The notes: a model not told the origin generated them from the letters alone. A DNA stretch of 24,561 nucleotides from CAYNNQ01 sp964398785 (GCA_964398785.1 CAYNNQ010000036.1:1-24561), one strand, 5' to 3'. Counted from the stretch's first letter, positions 1 to 7,475 are shown. Program-made: numbers and translations.

Positions 1-104
1 TATAAAAATAAAAAAATCCCCTGCGTGGGGGGGGGGACCAAAAAAAAAGTGGGTTTTTTATAACGCCGTCGCCAAGAAAACGGGCGCACGCTTTTATTTA
101 GCGG
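1..104. other. Low-complexity contig edge with repeat fragments
   Basis: This stretch downstream of the asparaginase stop contains a long G run followed by A and T runs (about 28-58). It may be a contig end of lower quality. Positions 1-30 resemble the distal half of the dispersed repeat seen at 6003-6033. Positions 70-100 resemble the CCAAGAAAACG...TTAAAAGC part seen at 3284-3315, but the two parts are in the opposite order. No gene is visible. Confidence 0.4.
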
Positions 105-1256
105 TCAGCGGGCAAAAACCCGGTTTAATTTTCCGGAGTCATTGCCGTAATTCCCCAGGGCGAGCATGAGAAGAATCCTGCATTTGGGGCCGGTAAGCTG
201 CACCGGGGCCTTCAAGCAGCCCTGATGCACAAGGGTCTGTCCCCCTCCCCGGTCGCCGTAAATGGGTTGAAATCCCCCGTGATACACCCGGGTGGAGATG
301 ACCACGGCCACACCCCGGTCCAGGGCGTGTTTTACCGCCTCGTAAGTGGCAGCATTCAGGTTTCCGGCGCCGAGGCCGTCAATCACCAGTCCTTTCACGC
401 CGCTATCCACGGCACTGCGGATCAACTCCCCGTTTGCGCCGGAGTACGTGGCAATGTAGGCCACCCGGGGCAGTTTGTCCGGGAGGGGGATATGGCGCCT
501 TGGACCGCGTTCATTGTAGCGGATTACCCGACCGTTGAATACATAGCCGAGATACCCGGCCGGTCCGCATTTAAAGGTCTGCGGATTGGTCGTGTGTGTC
601 TTGCGCACGTTTTTCGCGCTGCTTACATATCTGTTCAGGGTCACGGTAACTCCCCAGTTTTTCGCCTTTTCCGAGCATACCTGCTGGACCGCGTGCAGGA
701 TATTGGCCGGACCGTCCGGATCAAGGCTGGAGGCGTCATTCATTGCCCCGGTAAAAACCACGGGTTTGTCCGTATTCAGCGTAATATCCAGCATGTACGC
801 GCCGATGGCCATGGTGTCCGTGCCGTGGGTTATCACCGCGCCCTTGATTTCCGGGTCTTTAAGTATCCTGTCCACTGTTTTGCTGAGTTCGGCCCATATC
901 CTGGGCTCCATCTGCGAGCTGTCGATGTTGCAGAAGTTTACCACCTTGATGTTGGCGATCTTGTCCAGGCCCTTGACCGCGGCAACCAACTCCGACCCGG
1001 ACACGGAAGGGACCGCGCCCTTGCTTTTGGATTTGGTTTTTTCCGCGATAGTCCCCCCGGTGGATATGATGGCCACGGTGGGCAGCTCGGGGTTGGAACC
1101 GACGGTGGTGGACTTTGGGGAAGAGTCTTCGAGTTTGTGCAGGACCCTCTCCGCCGGTGTTTCGGCGGCATGCCCGGCGGAAAAGACAAGGGTGGCCAGG
1201 ACTAAAACAAAAAGCGAACAGACAAAACGGGTCGCGGGCAAAGTGCTTTTAAGCAA
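105..1256 (-). CDS. ansB: Exported type II L-asparaginase
   Basis: This gene encodes an L-asparaginase that hydrolyses asparagine to aspartate and ammonia, predicted in the periplasm. A TTG start at 1256 is chosen because AAGGAG (1263-1268) lies 6 nt upstream; a further upstream TTG (1289) would overlap aspT and has no such site. The 383-residue product begins with a signal peptide, with a hydrophobic core FVCSLFVLVLATLVF and likely cleavage after AGHAA. Family motifs are ISTGGTIA (nucleophile Thr), SSQM (substrate Ser-Gln), THGTDTM (second Thr-Asp) and KNVRKTHTT (catalytic Lys), so the triads of the E. coli AnsB fold are mostly present. The mobile-loop Tyr of AnsB has no obvious match; the loop reads GAVPSVSG. 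The gene starts 25 nt after the aspT stop and is probably co-transcribed with it. Glutaminase side activity cannot be judged. Confidence 0.93.
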   Translation of the reverse strand: MLKSTLPATRFVCSLFVLVLATLVFSAGHAAETPAERVLHKLEDSSPKSTTVGSNPELPTVAIISTGGTIAEKTKSKSKGAVPSVSGSELVAAVKGLDKIANIKVVNFCNIDSSQMEPRIWAELSKTVDRILKDPEIKGAVITHGTDTMAIGAYMLDITLNTDKPVVFTGAMNDASSLDPDGPANILHAVQQVCSEKAKNWGVTVTLNRYVSSAKNVRKTHTTNPQTFKCGPAGYLGYVFNGRVIRYNERGPRRHIPLPDKLPRVAYIATYSGANGELIRSAVDSGVKGLVIDGLGAGNLNAATYEAVKHALDRGVAVVISTRVYHGGFQPIYGDRGGGQTLVHQGCLKAPVQLTGPKCRILLMLALGNYGNDSGKLNRVFAR

Positions 1257-1281
1257 TGTTGTCTCCTTTTCCGGGGATTTT

Positions 1282-2979
1282 TTATACAAGGTGAATGATC
1301 AAGGCCCCCCAGACCGTGAGCAGGACGTTGCCGATGGCGTAGGGAACCGTGTATCCGATTACCGGAACGGCGCTGTCCGAGTCTTCCTTGACCGAGTTCA
1401 TGGCCGCGGTGCACGTTCCCGCCCCGGTCATAGCCCCCATGAGCAGGATCGGGTTCAGCTTCAGGGCGTATCTCCCGAATATCCAGGTCAAAACATGCGG
1501 AATCGTGGTCAGAAGTATTCCGGCGATCAGTATGGTCACCCCGGCCTGCTGCAGGGCCTCGATGGCCTTGGGCCCGGCGGAGATGCCCACGCAGGCGATA
1601 AACAGGTTCAGGCCCAGATCGGTAAATATCCACAAGGCGGAGGAGGGGATCGTTCCGAATGTGGGGCGAAGCGAGCGCAGCCAGCCGAAAAAGAGCCCGG
1701 ATATGAGTACTCCTCCGCCCACTCCCAGGGTCAGGGGAATCCCGTCGATGGGGATGGAAAAAAGGCCCAGGAGTGTGCCCAGGATAATGCCCACTCCCAC
1801 GGTAATCAGATCGGTAACGCTGGATGCGCGTTCCGGATAGCCGATTTTCGCGGCCAGTTTTTCCACGTTTTTCTTTTCCCCGATCACCTGCAGGGTGTCT
1901 CCGGTATGCAGTTTTAAATCCAGGCCGAAGGGCAGTTCGTGTCCCTGGCGGAAAACGTGGCGGACGAAGCATCCCCGGGAGTTTTCGTCCACAATGCTTT
2001 GCACGGATTTACCGTCCAGTTTTTTGTTGGTCAGGCAGATATTGAGGATTTCACCCACAATCTCCCGCAGCTCGCGGTCATCAACTTCCTCCCCGACCAT
2101 TTTGCCCGCGGTGATCATGTCCGATTCCAGTCCCACCAGAAGTACGGTATCTCCCTTTTTAAAGACAGTATCCGCATCCAGGCTATCAATGATTTCCCCG
2201 TCTCTTTTTATCCGGTCCACGGAAACCCGCTCCGGAAACATGTTCTCATTCACTTCCAAAGCCCGGGCCCCGACAAGATCTTTGTTTGTAAGCCTAAAGG
2301 CCCGGGGGCTGGCCATGTTTTCCCATTGAAAGGCCTCGATTGATTCCGCGGCCTGGACCTTGCCCAAATCCTTCTGGGCCTGCCGGGCGGATTTTTTCAT
2401 GTCTATCCTGCTGACCGCGGCCAGGACCTTGAGCAGGATGATGAGTCCCGCGGTTCCGAATATGTAGGTCACGGCATAGGCAACAGCCAGATCGGACTGG
2501 AGGTGGATCTCCAGGGAGTGTTTCATCCCGGCCAGATTGTCCAGTGCGGTCCCGGCCGTGCCGATGATCGCGGATTGGGTGAGCGCCCCGCCGAGCATGC
2601 CCGCGGTATAGCCCTTGTCCAGGCCGAAGGCCCGGCCCAGTATTACGGCGCAGACCAGGGCGACCACGGAGAAGAATACGCCCACGCTCACGTATTTCAT
2701 CCCGCCCCGTTTGAGGCCGCTTATGAAATCCGGCCCGACCTTGTAGCCTATGCCGAAGATAAACAGGTCAAAGGCGACCGTCTTTAGTATGCCCAGGTCA
2801 TAGTGCGTGTCCTGGCCGAGGATGATCGCGCCCAGGGCGATCCCTACCAGAAGGACGCTGGTGGTCGCGCCCAGGGAAAAGCCTTTCACCTTTACCTTGC
2901 CCAGCGCATACCCGCCGGCCAGGGCGGCGAAAAGAAGAATCGAGGGATTGTTTCTCAGGAACTCAAGGATGGATTCCAT
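1282..2979 (-). CDS. aspT: Aspartate:alanine exchanger (AspT family, AAEx)
   Basis: This 565-residue membrane protein matches the aspartate-alanine antiporter family. The layout is a block of hydrophobic helices (about residues 10-185), two soluble TrkA_C-like domains in the middle (about 210-375), and a second helix block (about 385-565). The C-terminal block carries a Gly/Thr-rich segment TGAGTCTAAMNSVKEDSDSA, followed by GYTVPYAIGN, conserved in this family. Known AspT proteins import aspartate in exchange for alanine. The exchange is electrogenic and, with a cytosolic decarboxylase, generates proton motive force. The ATG at 2979 follows GGAG at 2988-2991. The neighbours fit the role: aspD upstream on the same strand (509-bp gap) and an exported asparaginase immediately downstream. 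The broader YidE/YbjL group has uncertain substrates, but the aspD neighbour makes AspT the best assignment. Confidence 0.88.
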   Translation of the reverse strand: MESILEFLRNNPSILLFAALAGGYALGKVKVKGFSLGATTSVLLVGIALGAIILGQDTHYDLGILKTVAFDLFIFGIGYKVGPDFISGLKRGGMKYVSVGVFFSVVALVCAVILGRAFGLDKGYTAGMLGGALTQSAIIGTAGTALDNLAGMKHSLEIHLQSDLAVAYAVTYIFGTAGLIILLKVLAAVSRIDMKKSARQAQKDLGKVQAAESIEAFQWENMASPRAFRLTNKDLVGARALEVNENMFPERVSVDRIKRDGEIIDSLDADTVFKKGDTVLLVGLESDMITAGKMVGEEVDDRELREIVGEILNICLTNKKLDGKSVQSIVDENSRGCFVRHVFRQGHELPFGLDLKLHTGDTLQVIGEKKNVEKLAAKIGYPERASSVTDLITVGVGIILGTLLGLFSIPIDGIPLTLGVGGGVLISGLFFGWLRSLRPTFGTIPSSALWIFTDLGLNLFIACVGISAGPKAIEALQQAGVTILIAGILLTTIPHVLTWIFGRYALKLNPILLMGAMTGAGTCTAAMNSVKEDSDSAVPVIGYTVPYAIGNVLLTVWGALIIHLV

Positions 2980-3094
2980 ACAGCTCGCTCCAATTTAGTT
3001 TTAAGGGGATAAATATTTCCGGTTTGTACCAAGCAATTTGTGCAAGACATTATTTAAGCCTGCAAAATTAAGGGGCCTCGACGTTTGATGCGGA

Positions 3095-3340
3095 TTTTCT
3101 CCGCCTGATCATTTTGCATGCCAAACTTCCGGCCCGGAGTTTTCTAGGCCTCGCCAAAGGGGGATGCTTGCCCCCTCCGGACTCTTGTTTGTGGAGGAAA
3201 AAGTTTTGCTGCATTCAAGTTGGTAATGTTGACAGTCTGCATTCAGAGTCGTTTCCCGGTCCGGCTTCCCCCTTTTGCCGGGGCCAAGAAAACGCGCGAG
3301 CCTCTCGTTAAAAGCCTGCAAAAAGATCAGGCGGAGAAAA
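3095..3340. repeat. Foldback segment bounded by 16-bp inverted repeats
   Basis: TTTTCTCCGCCTGATC at 3095-3110 is the exact reverse complement of 3325-3340. The match continues inward imperfectly over about ten more bases (TTTTGCATGC against GCCTGCAAAA). This gives a 246-bp segment with imperfect terminal inverted repeats of about 26 bp and no coding capacity. It may be a non-autonomous foldback element, or one direct and one inverted copy of a dispersed repeat. No clear target duplication was found. Confidence 0.6.
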
Positions 3341-3372
3341 TATAAGAATTCCACACGCTGTGTCGGAGAGCC
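3216..3372 (+). repeat. Dispersed hairpin-rich repeat, copy A
   Basis: This segment aligns along its length with 7979-8154. Shared blocks are GTTTCCCGGTCCGG (3251-3264 and 8014-8027), CCAAGAAAA, TCGTTAAAAGC, and TCAGGCGG...AAATATAA followed by ACGCTGTGTCG.AGAGCC. In this copy the central hairpin is C-rich/G-rich (CCCC...GGGG). It is one of about six related places in the window. Confidence 0.7.
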
Positions 3373-3388
3373 AAAATTAAAATACCGC

Positions 3389-3423
3389 ATCCGGCACTCA
3401 AATTCAGAATTTGAGTGCCGGAT
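3389..3423 (-). terminator. Perfect 16-bp hairpin, probable aspD terminator
   Basis: ATCCGGCACTCAAATT at 3389-3404 pairs perfectly with 3408-3423 around a 3-nt loop. It lies about 65 nt past the aspD stop codon. On the minus strand it is followed after a few bases by a T-rich tract (TATTTTAATTTT), consistent with an intrinsic terminator or attenuator between aspD and aspT. The same core (CACTCAAA...TTTGAGTG) recurs at 8033-8064, so it may instead be a repeat component. Confidence 0.55.
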
Positions 3424-3488
3424 GACGGTGCAAAAGTTCAGGTAATAAAAACAACCAATTGTTGCTGACCTTTCTGAATAAAGGGATT

Positions 3489-5078
3489 CTATTTGCCGGA
3501 AAACTGCTGAAAATAGTCCTCCAGAAGTTCGCTTATGGCCTTGCCGATTCTTTCATAGTCCTTCTTGAACAGATTGGCCAAAGAGACCCGGACCGACATT
3601 TCCGGGGCGTCAAATCCGCCTCCGTCCATGAGGACCACGCCCTTTTCCTCGGCCAGGCGCCAGACGAAATCAATGGGCTCGTGCGTTTTTTTCATCCAGT
3701 CGGCAAATTCATCTCCGTGCCTGTCCTGGGCGAGTTCGTAGATGTCTATGGTTGTGTAATACTGCGCATAGCAGGGCAAGAGCCCTCCCTGGGTGCCGAG
3801 CGCATTGTACAGGGCGCTGTAGCGTTCATGCACGATATCCTGGACTTCCTTGCGGTACAGGCGGCTGTCCACGTCCAAAAGCTCCTGCAAAGAGAACAGA
3901 ACCATCATTACATGCTGCGGCGTGGACAGCCCCGAGGTGTGGTTAAGGGCAACAGCCCGGCTGTCAGCCACAATGCGGTCGATCAGCTTCAGTTTTTCCG
4001 GTTCGGTGGAGATGGATTCATAACGCTTGTGCATCCCGGTCTGTTTTTCTTTGGGCAAATCAGCGATCATTTCATCCAGGACATTGTCTTGGTAAATGCC
4101 GATAACTCCCAGTCTCCAGCCGGTGGCCCCGAAATACTTGGAATAGGAATAGACCAGGATGGTATTTCTGGGAGCTGTCGCGGCCAGGGATTTGAAGCCG
4201 TTTACAAATGTCCCGTAGACATCGTCGGTGAGGATGATCAGATCCTTTCTTTCGTTTTGGACCAGATCGGCGAGCATCTTTAGGGACTTGTCGTCCACGC
4301 TTACCGAGGAGGGGTTGGAGGGGTTGACCAGGAAGAAGGCCTTTATCGAGGGGTCTTTTAGCTTTTCCAGCTCCTCCGGAGGATATTGCCAGTCATGGTG
4401 TTCGTCCTGTTTGATCTCCACGATTTCCAGTTGATAATCGTTTAGCGGGGGTATCTCCAGATAGGGTGTGAAAATCGGTGTGCCCAGGGCGATCTTGTCC
4501 CCGGGGTTGATCAAGAAATTTTCCTTAAGGGAATTGAAGATGTAAGTCATGGCCGCTGTTCCGCCCTCGACCGCGAACAGGTCCATGGTGTCGTCCGGCG
4601 GCTGGCTGTCGCACATGGTCAGATTCAGATATTCCCGGACTATCTCCTGGGAGTTTTTGAGCATCCGGTCCGGGGTGGGGTAGTGATCCCCGAGAATGGC
4701 GTCGACCATTTCCGCGATAAATTCATCCCCGTTTAGCTTCAGGGTTTCGGTTACATATTTGTAGGAGTTATTCAGAAACTCGGCCCCTATATGCTCGGAT
4801 TTCCTTTGGCAGAACTGGACAAAGCGCTCGCCCATTCCCTGTCTTTCCGGAGCACCGGCGAGACCGGGCCGGCTCAAGACCCGGTGCCCTTCTTCCAGGG
4901 CGAAATTGCCCAAAAGGAAAAAGGCCTCCCTGGGCAGCGTGGCCACCCAATTGGGGTTGCCTCTTCCCGCATTGAGCATTGTCTCTTCCTGCCGGGAACC
5001 GGCCATGGAAATCAGCTTGTTTTTCAGTTCAAACGGGCTCAGTTCCTCGTACTTTTTCTCTTCTCGGGCGTTACCCAT
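3489..5078 (-). CDS. aspD: Aspartate 4-decarboxylase (bifunctional with transaminase activity)
   Basis: This 529-residue fold-type I PLP enzyme matches the L-aspartate beta-decarboxylase family (AspD/AsdA, usually about 530 residues). The family converts aspartate to alanine and CO2 in the cytosol and has side aminotransferase activity. Visible features are the N-terminal family motif NAGRGNPNW (about residues 37-45), the central NPSNPSSV segment, the PLP lysine in SYSKYFGATGWRLG (Lys314 by my count) and a C-terminal SVRVSLANL with the carboxylate-binding Arg. The N-terminal extension separates it from ordinary aspartate aminotransferases of about 400 residues. The ATG at 5078 has a strong AAAGGAGG (5083-5090). 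The same-strand neighbours aspT and ansB supply substrate and remove product, which strongly supports the decarboxylase role. Confidence 0.93.
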   Translation of the reverse strand: MGNAREEKKYEELSPFELKNKLISMAGSRQEETMLNAGRGNPNWVATLPREAFFLLGNFALEEGHRVLSRPGLAGAPERQGMGERFVQFCQRKSEHIGAEFLNNSYKYVTETLKLNGDEFIAEMVDAILGDHYPTPDRMLKNSQEIVREYLNLTMCDSQPPDDTMDLFAVEGGTAAMTYIFNSLKENFLINPGDKIALGTPIFTPYLEIPPLNDYQLEIVEIKQDEHHDWQYPPEELEKLKDPSIKAFFLVNPSNPSSVSVDDKSLKMLADLVQNERKDLIILTDDVYGTFVNGFKSLAATAPRNTILVYSYSKYFGATGWRLGVIGIYQDNVLDEMIADLPKEKQTGMHKRYESISTEPEKLKLIDRIVADSRAVALNHTSGLSTPQHVMMVLFSLQELLDVDSRLYRKEVQDIVHERYSALYNALGTQGGLLPCYAQYYTTIDIYELAQDRHGDEFADWMKKTHEPIDFVWRLAEEKGVVLMDGGGFDAPEMSVRVSLANLFKKDYERIGKAISELLEDYFQQFSGK

Positions 5079-5152
5079 AGGTCCTCCTTTTGCGTGGGCT
5101 GGATAATGTTATGCCTCTTCAGGCCGAAATGGTTAAACCAGACCTTGATCAA

Positions 5153-5192
5153 ATTATACTTAACTCTGGCACCTTAAGTTCATAAATGTCAA
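5153..5192 (-). promoter_or_regulatory. Possible aspD promoter region
   Basis: Reading on the minus strand, a perfect TATAAT lies at 5153-5158, about 75 nt upstream of the aspD start. A TTGACA is present at 5187-5192, but the 28-nt spacing is too long for the two to form one ordinary sigma-70 promoter. The -10 match is the only solid part. Confidence 0.25.
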
Positions 5193-5335
5193 TCGTGTAA
5201 TTGTTTTTTGTCCTCGGCGCTTGACATGGAGTTTTTCCGGATGTGCTGTTTTCCCCGCTCCGGGAATGTTCCTTGTTCAAGTTCCCGCATCCGGGGCGGG
5301 CCCGGACAGTGCCTGAAACGGCCCGGTCCTCTCCA

Positions 5336-5470
5336 TAAAAAGCGACCAAAAGGATCGGGGAAGAAATACAAAGACCCTTTATTTTGCAGAGCACCCGCGT
5401 TTATTGACAAGAGTCACGCTTGGCCAATAGAGAAAATGAAAAGAATTCACACGCTGTGCCGGGGAGTCTA
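5336..5470 (+). repeat. Dispersed repeat, degenerate copy D (split)
   Basis: Positions 5336-5377 (AGCGACCAAAAGGATCGGGG...) resemble the proximal core of the repeat. Positions 5430-5470 (AGAAAATGAAAAGAATTCACACGCTGTG) closely match its distal core at 3335-3372. About 50 unrelated bases lie between, so this copy looks interrupted or decayed. It forms the leader of the ArsR-type gene. Confidence 0.5.
5404..5432 (+). promoter_or_regulatory. Possible promoter of the ArsR-type gene
   Basis: A perfect TTGACA at 5404-5409 is followed after 16-17 nt by a poor -10 (AATAGA/ATAGAG, about 5426-5432). It lies about 55 nt before the GTG start. The weak -10 keeps confidence low. Confidence 0.25.
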
Positions 5471-5488
5471 AGATTAAAGGAGACAAGT

Positions 5489-5800
5489 GTGGCAGTAGGA
5501 GCCGAAAAATGCAGCCGAAAATATTTTAAGGCCCGGGCCGAGGTGATGAAGGCCCTGGCCCATCCCTCGCGGCTTATGATGGTCGAGGAGCTTTCCCGGG
5601 GGGAGAGGTGCGTGTGCGAACTTACCGAGCTGGTGGGTTACGATATCTCTACGGTGTCCAAGCACCTCAATATATTGAAAAAATCGGGAATTGTCCGGGA
5701 CGAGAAAAGGGGGAAACAGGTCTTGTATCATCTAAACACCCCTTGTATAATGGATTTTTTTTCCTGCCTGGATGCAGTCTTTTTTGGGCAAGAGGGATAA
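5489..5800 (+). CDS. ArsR/SmtB-family winged-helix repressor
   Basis: This 103-residue protein is a small DNA-binding repressor of the ArsR/SmtB family. A GTG start at 5489 is chosen because AAAGGAGA (5476-5483) stands 5 nt upstream; the open frame runs further upstream without such a site. The winged helix-turn-helix is clear: MKALAHPSRLMMVEEL (helix 1-2), CVCELTELV, then the recognition region DISTVSKHLNILKKSGIV and the wing RDEKRGKQVLYHLN. The RCVCEL segment matches the ELCVCDL alpha-3 site of arsenite- or antimonite-sensing ArsR proteins, so a thiol-binding metalloid or redox ligand is possible. No arsenic efflux or reductase gene follows, so the target is unknown; it may control itself or the downstream fadL-like gene. 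The C-terminus carries two further cysteines. Confidence 0.85.
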   Translation: MAVGAEKCSRKYFKARAEVMKALAHPSRLMMVEELSRGERCVCELTELVGYDISTVSKHLNILKKSGIVRDEKRGKQVLYHLNTPCIMDFFSCLDAVFFGQEG

Positions 5801-5832
5801 GATATGTCTCTGACGAAAGGAATGGAGCATTC

Positions 5833-5928
5833 ATGGATACGATCCTGCTGTTAAGAGGCAACCGCAAAAAGTCGAATGCTGGACTCAACCGCACAGATAA
5901 AACATTGCAACTATATGATTTCACTTAA
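5833..5928 (+). CDS. Doubtful small ORF (31 residues)
   Basis: An ATG preceded by GGAG (5824-5827) with 5-nt spacing opens a 31-codon frame after the ArsR-type gene. The product is short, begins MDTILLLRGNRKK and matches no family I know. It may be chance or the remnant of a lost downstream partner. Confidence 0.18.
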   Translation: MDTILLLRGNRKKSNAGLNRTDKTLQLYDFT

Positions 5929-5939
5929 AACTTAACACT

Positions 5940-5966
5940 GCCTGCAAAAATATATTTTTTGCAGGC
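5940..5966. terminator. Perfect A/T-rich hairpin
   Basis: GCCTGCAAAAA at 5940-5950 pairs with TTTTTGCAGGC at 5956-5966. A T run is part of the right arm rather than following it, so termination is plausible but not certain. It ends the ArsR-type transcript region. Confidence 0.45.
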
Positions 5967-5967
5967 G

Positions 5968-6040
5968 CTTCTGTTAAGGGCGTCCGAAAAGGATCAGGCG
6001 GAAAAAATATAAAAAATCCCCACGCTGTGTGGAAGAGCCC
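5968..6040 (+). repeat. Dispersed repeat, copy C
   Basis: The segment reads CTTCTGTTAAGGGCGTCCG, then AAAAGGATCAGGCGG, AAAAAATATAAAAAATCCC and CACGCTGTGTGGAAGAGCC. It matches the distal half of copies A and B closely. It lies about 110 nt before the fadL-like start codon. Confidence 0.65.
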
Positions 6041-6148
6041 ACTTATTGATCTTTGAACCAGCAACAGGTAATTGCGTCCCTCCACGTTTTAGGTGTTACT
6101 TAAAAGGTTTGAATAACCTGCTGAATTAAAACGCTTTTGGGAGGGATT

Positions 6149-7411
6149 ATGCGTTCGGGAGTAAAGATCGGGTCCATTTTGACTCTTTTTCTTTTGGTTT
6201 TAGGGGTGGGGCAGGTATATGGTTCCGGATTCGGCATATACGAATGGAGTGCACGGGGAAACGCCTTGGGCGGAACACTGGTGGGCAGAGCAGACGATGC
6301 CTCGGCCGTAGCCTATAATCCGGCGGGCATGACCCAATTAAACGGGACTCGTGTCATGGCGGGTATAAGCGGAATATCCCCTCAGGTGGATGTAGTGACC
6401 GAAGCCGGGGGAAAGACAGAGACCACCAACGGTGAAAAAAACCTCTGGATGCCTCCGCACGCTTATGTTACCAGTCAATTGAACAAGCGTTACTGGCTTG
6501 GTGTGGGCGTCTTTTCCAGGTTCGGACTGGGCACGGAATTTCCTGAGGACTGGCCTGGCCGATTCAATACCACCTACGCCGGGATAAAATCGGTTTCCGT
6601 TAACCCCAATCTGGGGATGAAGCTCACCGAGGATCTTTCCCTTGCGGTTGGAGTTGAGGCCATGTGGTTCGAGTTTACCAAGGAGAAATTTATTGATCCA
6701 GCAGAGTATGGCCTTCCTGGCACTCCCTTCAAATCCAAGCTGAAAGGGGATAGCGTGGGCTACGGGTTTGACGCCGCCGTGCATTACACTCCCACGGATT
6801 GGCTGTCTCTGGGGCTAGTTTACCGTAGCGAGATTGACCAGGAAGTCCGGGGGAATGCAGACTTTGCTACTGAGGATCAAGCGGCGGGTGTTAAAAAAGC
6901 ATTCCCGGATGGAGGCGCGCACGGGACAATTACCCTGCCCGAATCCTGGAGCCTGGGTATAGCTGTCCGGCCCCTGGAGGAGCTGTCCATTGAGGCGGAT
7001 GCGGTGCGCACCGGCTGGAGCAGCTATGAAAAATTAACAATGAATTACGATGAAGGAGTTTTAGGTAAACCTTCTACTACAACCCGCAAAGAATGGGAGG
7101 ATACCTGGCGTCTGCAGTTCGGTGCGGAATACAGCATAAACGAGATGTGGGATCTGCGGGCCAGCTACGTTTACGACGAGAGTCCCATCCCGGACAACCA
7201 TGTGGACTATATGGTCCCGGCCAACGACCGTCATCTATATGGTGTGGGAACCGGCCTGCACTGGGAGAGCTGGACCGTGGATGTTTCCTACACCTATCTG
7301 CGAATCGAGGACAGAAACGTTAAAGATTCCCGCACGTCAGGGGTTCTGGACGGGGAGTTCAAGAACGGACACAGCCATATAGGCGGTTTGAGTCTGGGAT
7401 ACAAATTTTAG
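6149..7411 (+). CDS. FadL/OmpP1/TodX-family outer-membrane channel
   Basis: This 420-residue protein is an outer-membrane beta-barrel of the FadL family, which takes up long-chain fatty acids or other hydrophobic compounds. The ATG at 6149 follows GGGAGG (6140-6145). A signal peptide (hydrophobic SILTLFLLVLGVGQVYG) is followed by the mature N-terminus SGFGIYEWSARGNALGGT and DDASAVAYNPAGMTQL, which carries the NPAG motif of the hatch region. Alternating amphipathic strands run to the end, which closes with GYKF, a C-terminal Phe signal for the BAM complex. The transcript appears to end at the terminator at 7442-7475, so the gene is probably monocistronic. The substrate cannot be read from the sequence. 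No fatty-acid degradation genes are nearby. Confidence 0.9.
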   Translation: MRSGVKIGSILTLFLLVLGVGQVYGSGFGIYEWSARGNALGGTLVGRADDASAVAYNPAGMTQLNGTRVMAGISGISPQVDVVTEAGGKTETTNGEKNLWMPPHAYVTSQLNKRYWLGVGVFSRFGLGTEFPEDWPGRFNTTYAGIKSVSVNPNLGMKLTEDLSLAVGVEAMWFEFTKEKFIDPAEYGLPGTPFKSKLKGDSVGYGFDAAVHYTPTDWLSLGLVYRSEIDQEVRGNADFATEDQAAGVKKAFPDGGAHGTITLPESWSLGIAVRPLEELSIEADAVRTGWSSYEKLTMNYDEGVLGKPSTTTRKEWEDTWRLQFGAEYSINEMWDLRASYVYDESPIPDNHVDYMVPANDRHLYGVGTGLHWESWTVDVSYTYLRIEDRNVKDSRTSGVLDGEFKNGHSHIGGLSLGYKF

Positions 7412-7441
7412 TTTGCATCCAGCTTGCAACCTGTTTAATAT

Positions 7442-7475
7442 AAAAGGGAAGGGTGTAAAACGCCCTCCCTTTTTT
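7442..7475 (+). terminator. Intrinsic terminator of fadL-like gene
   Basis: AAAAGGGA/GGGTG (7442-7455) pairs with CGCCCTCCCTTTT (7461-7473) with one bulged A and a loop TAAAA. The stem runs into a T run. It lies 30 nt past the stop codon. Confidence 0.85.

Larger units (their letters stand above)
2980..3488. other. Gene-free gap between aspD and aspT
   Basis: This 509-bp gap between two minus-strand genes holds no convincing gene. It contains the aspT ribosome-binding site, an inverted half-copy of the dispersed repeat (3083-3122), a full copy (3216-3372), a perfect 16-bp-stem hairpin (3389-3423) and a G5/C5 hairpin near 3160-3178. The exact 16-bp inverted pair 3095-3110 and 3325-3340 could fold the whole 246-bp segment back on itself. 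Confidence 0.6.
5801..6148. other. Gap between arsR-type gene and fadL-like gene
   Basis: This 348-bp gap contains one doubtful small ORF (5833-5928), a perfect 11-bp-stem hairpin (5940-5966), a copy of the dispersed repeat (5968-6040) and a small inverted repeat AGGTT...AACCT (6105-6119) about 30 nt before the next start codon, which could be an operator. No confident gene is seen. Confidence 0.5.

Noticed and set aside
225..1917. Long plus-strand open frames (225-1205 and 586-1917)
   Set aside because: They lie antisense to the asparaginase and aspT genes, have no family signature or ribosome-binding site, and reflect the high GC of the real genes.
3109..3390. Minus-strand frame of 93 codons
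   Set aside because: It lies wholly inside the repeat and hairpin region and its protein has no recognisable pattern.
5140..5150. TGGTTTAACCA-like near-palindrome upstream of aspD as an operator
   Set aside because: It is short, isolated and of no known regulator; too little to support a call.
5208..5471. Plus-strand frame of 87 codons before the ArsR-type gene
   Set aside because: It overlaps degenerate repeat sequence, has no good start signal and no family resemblance.
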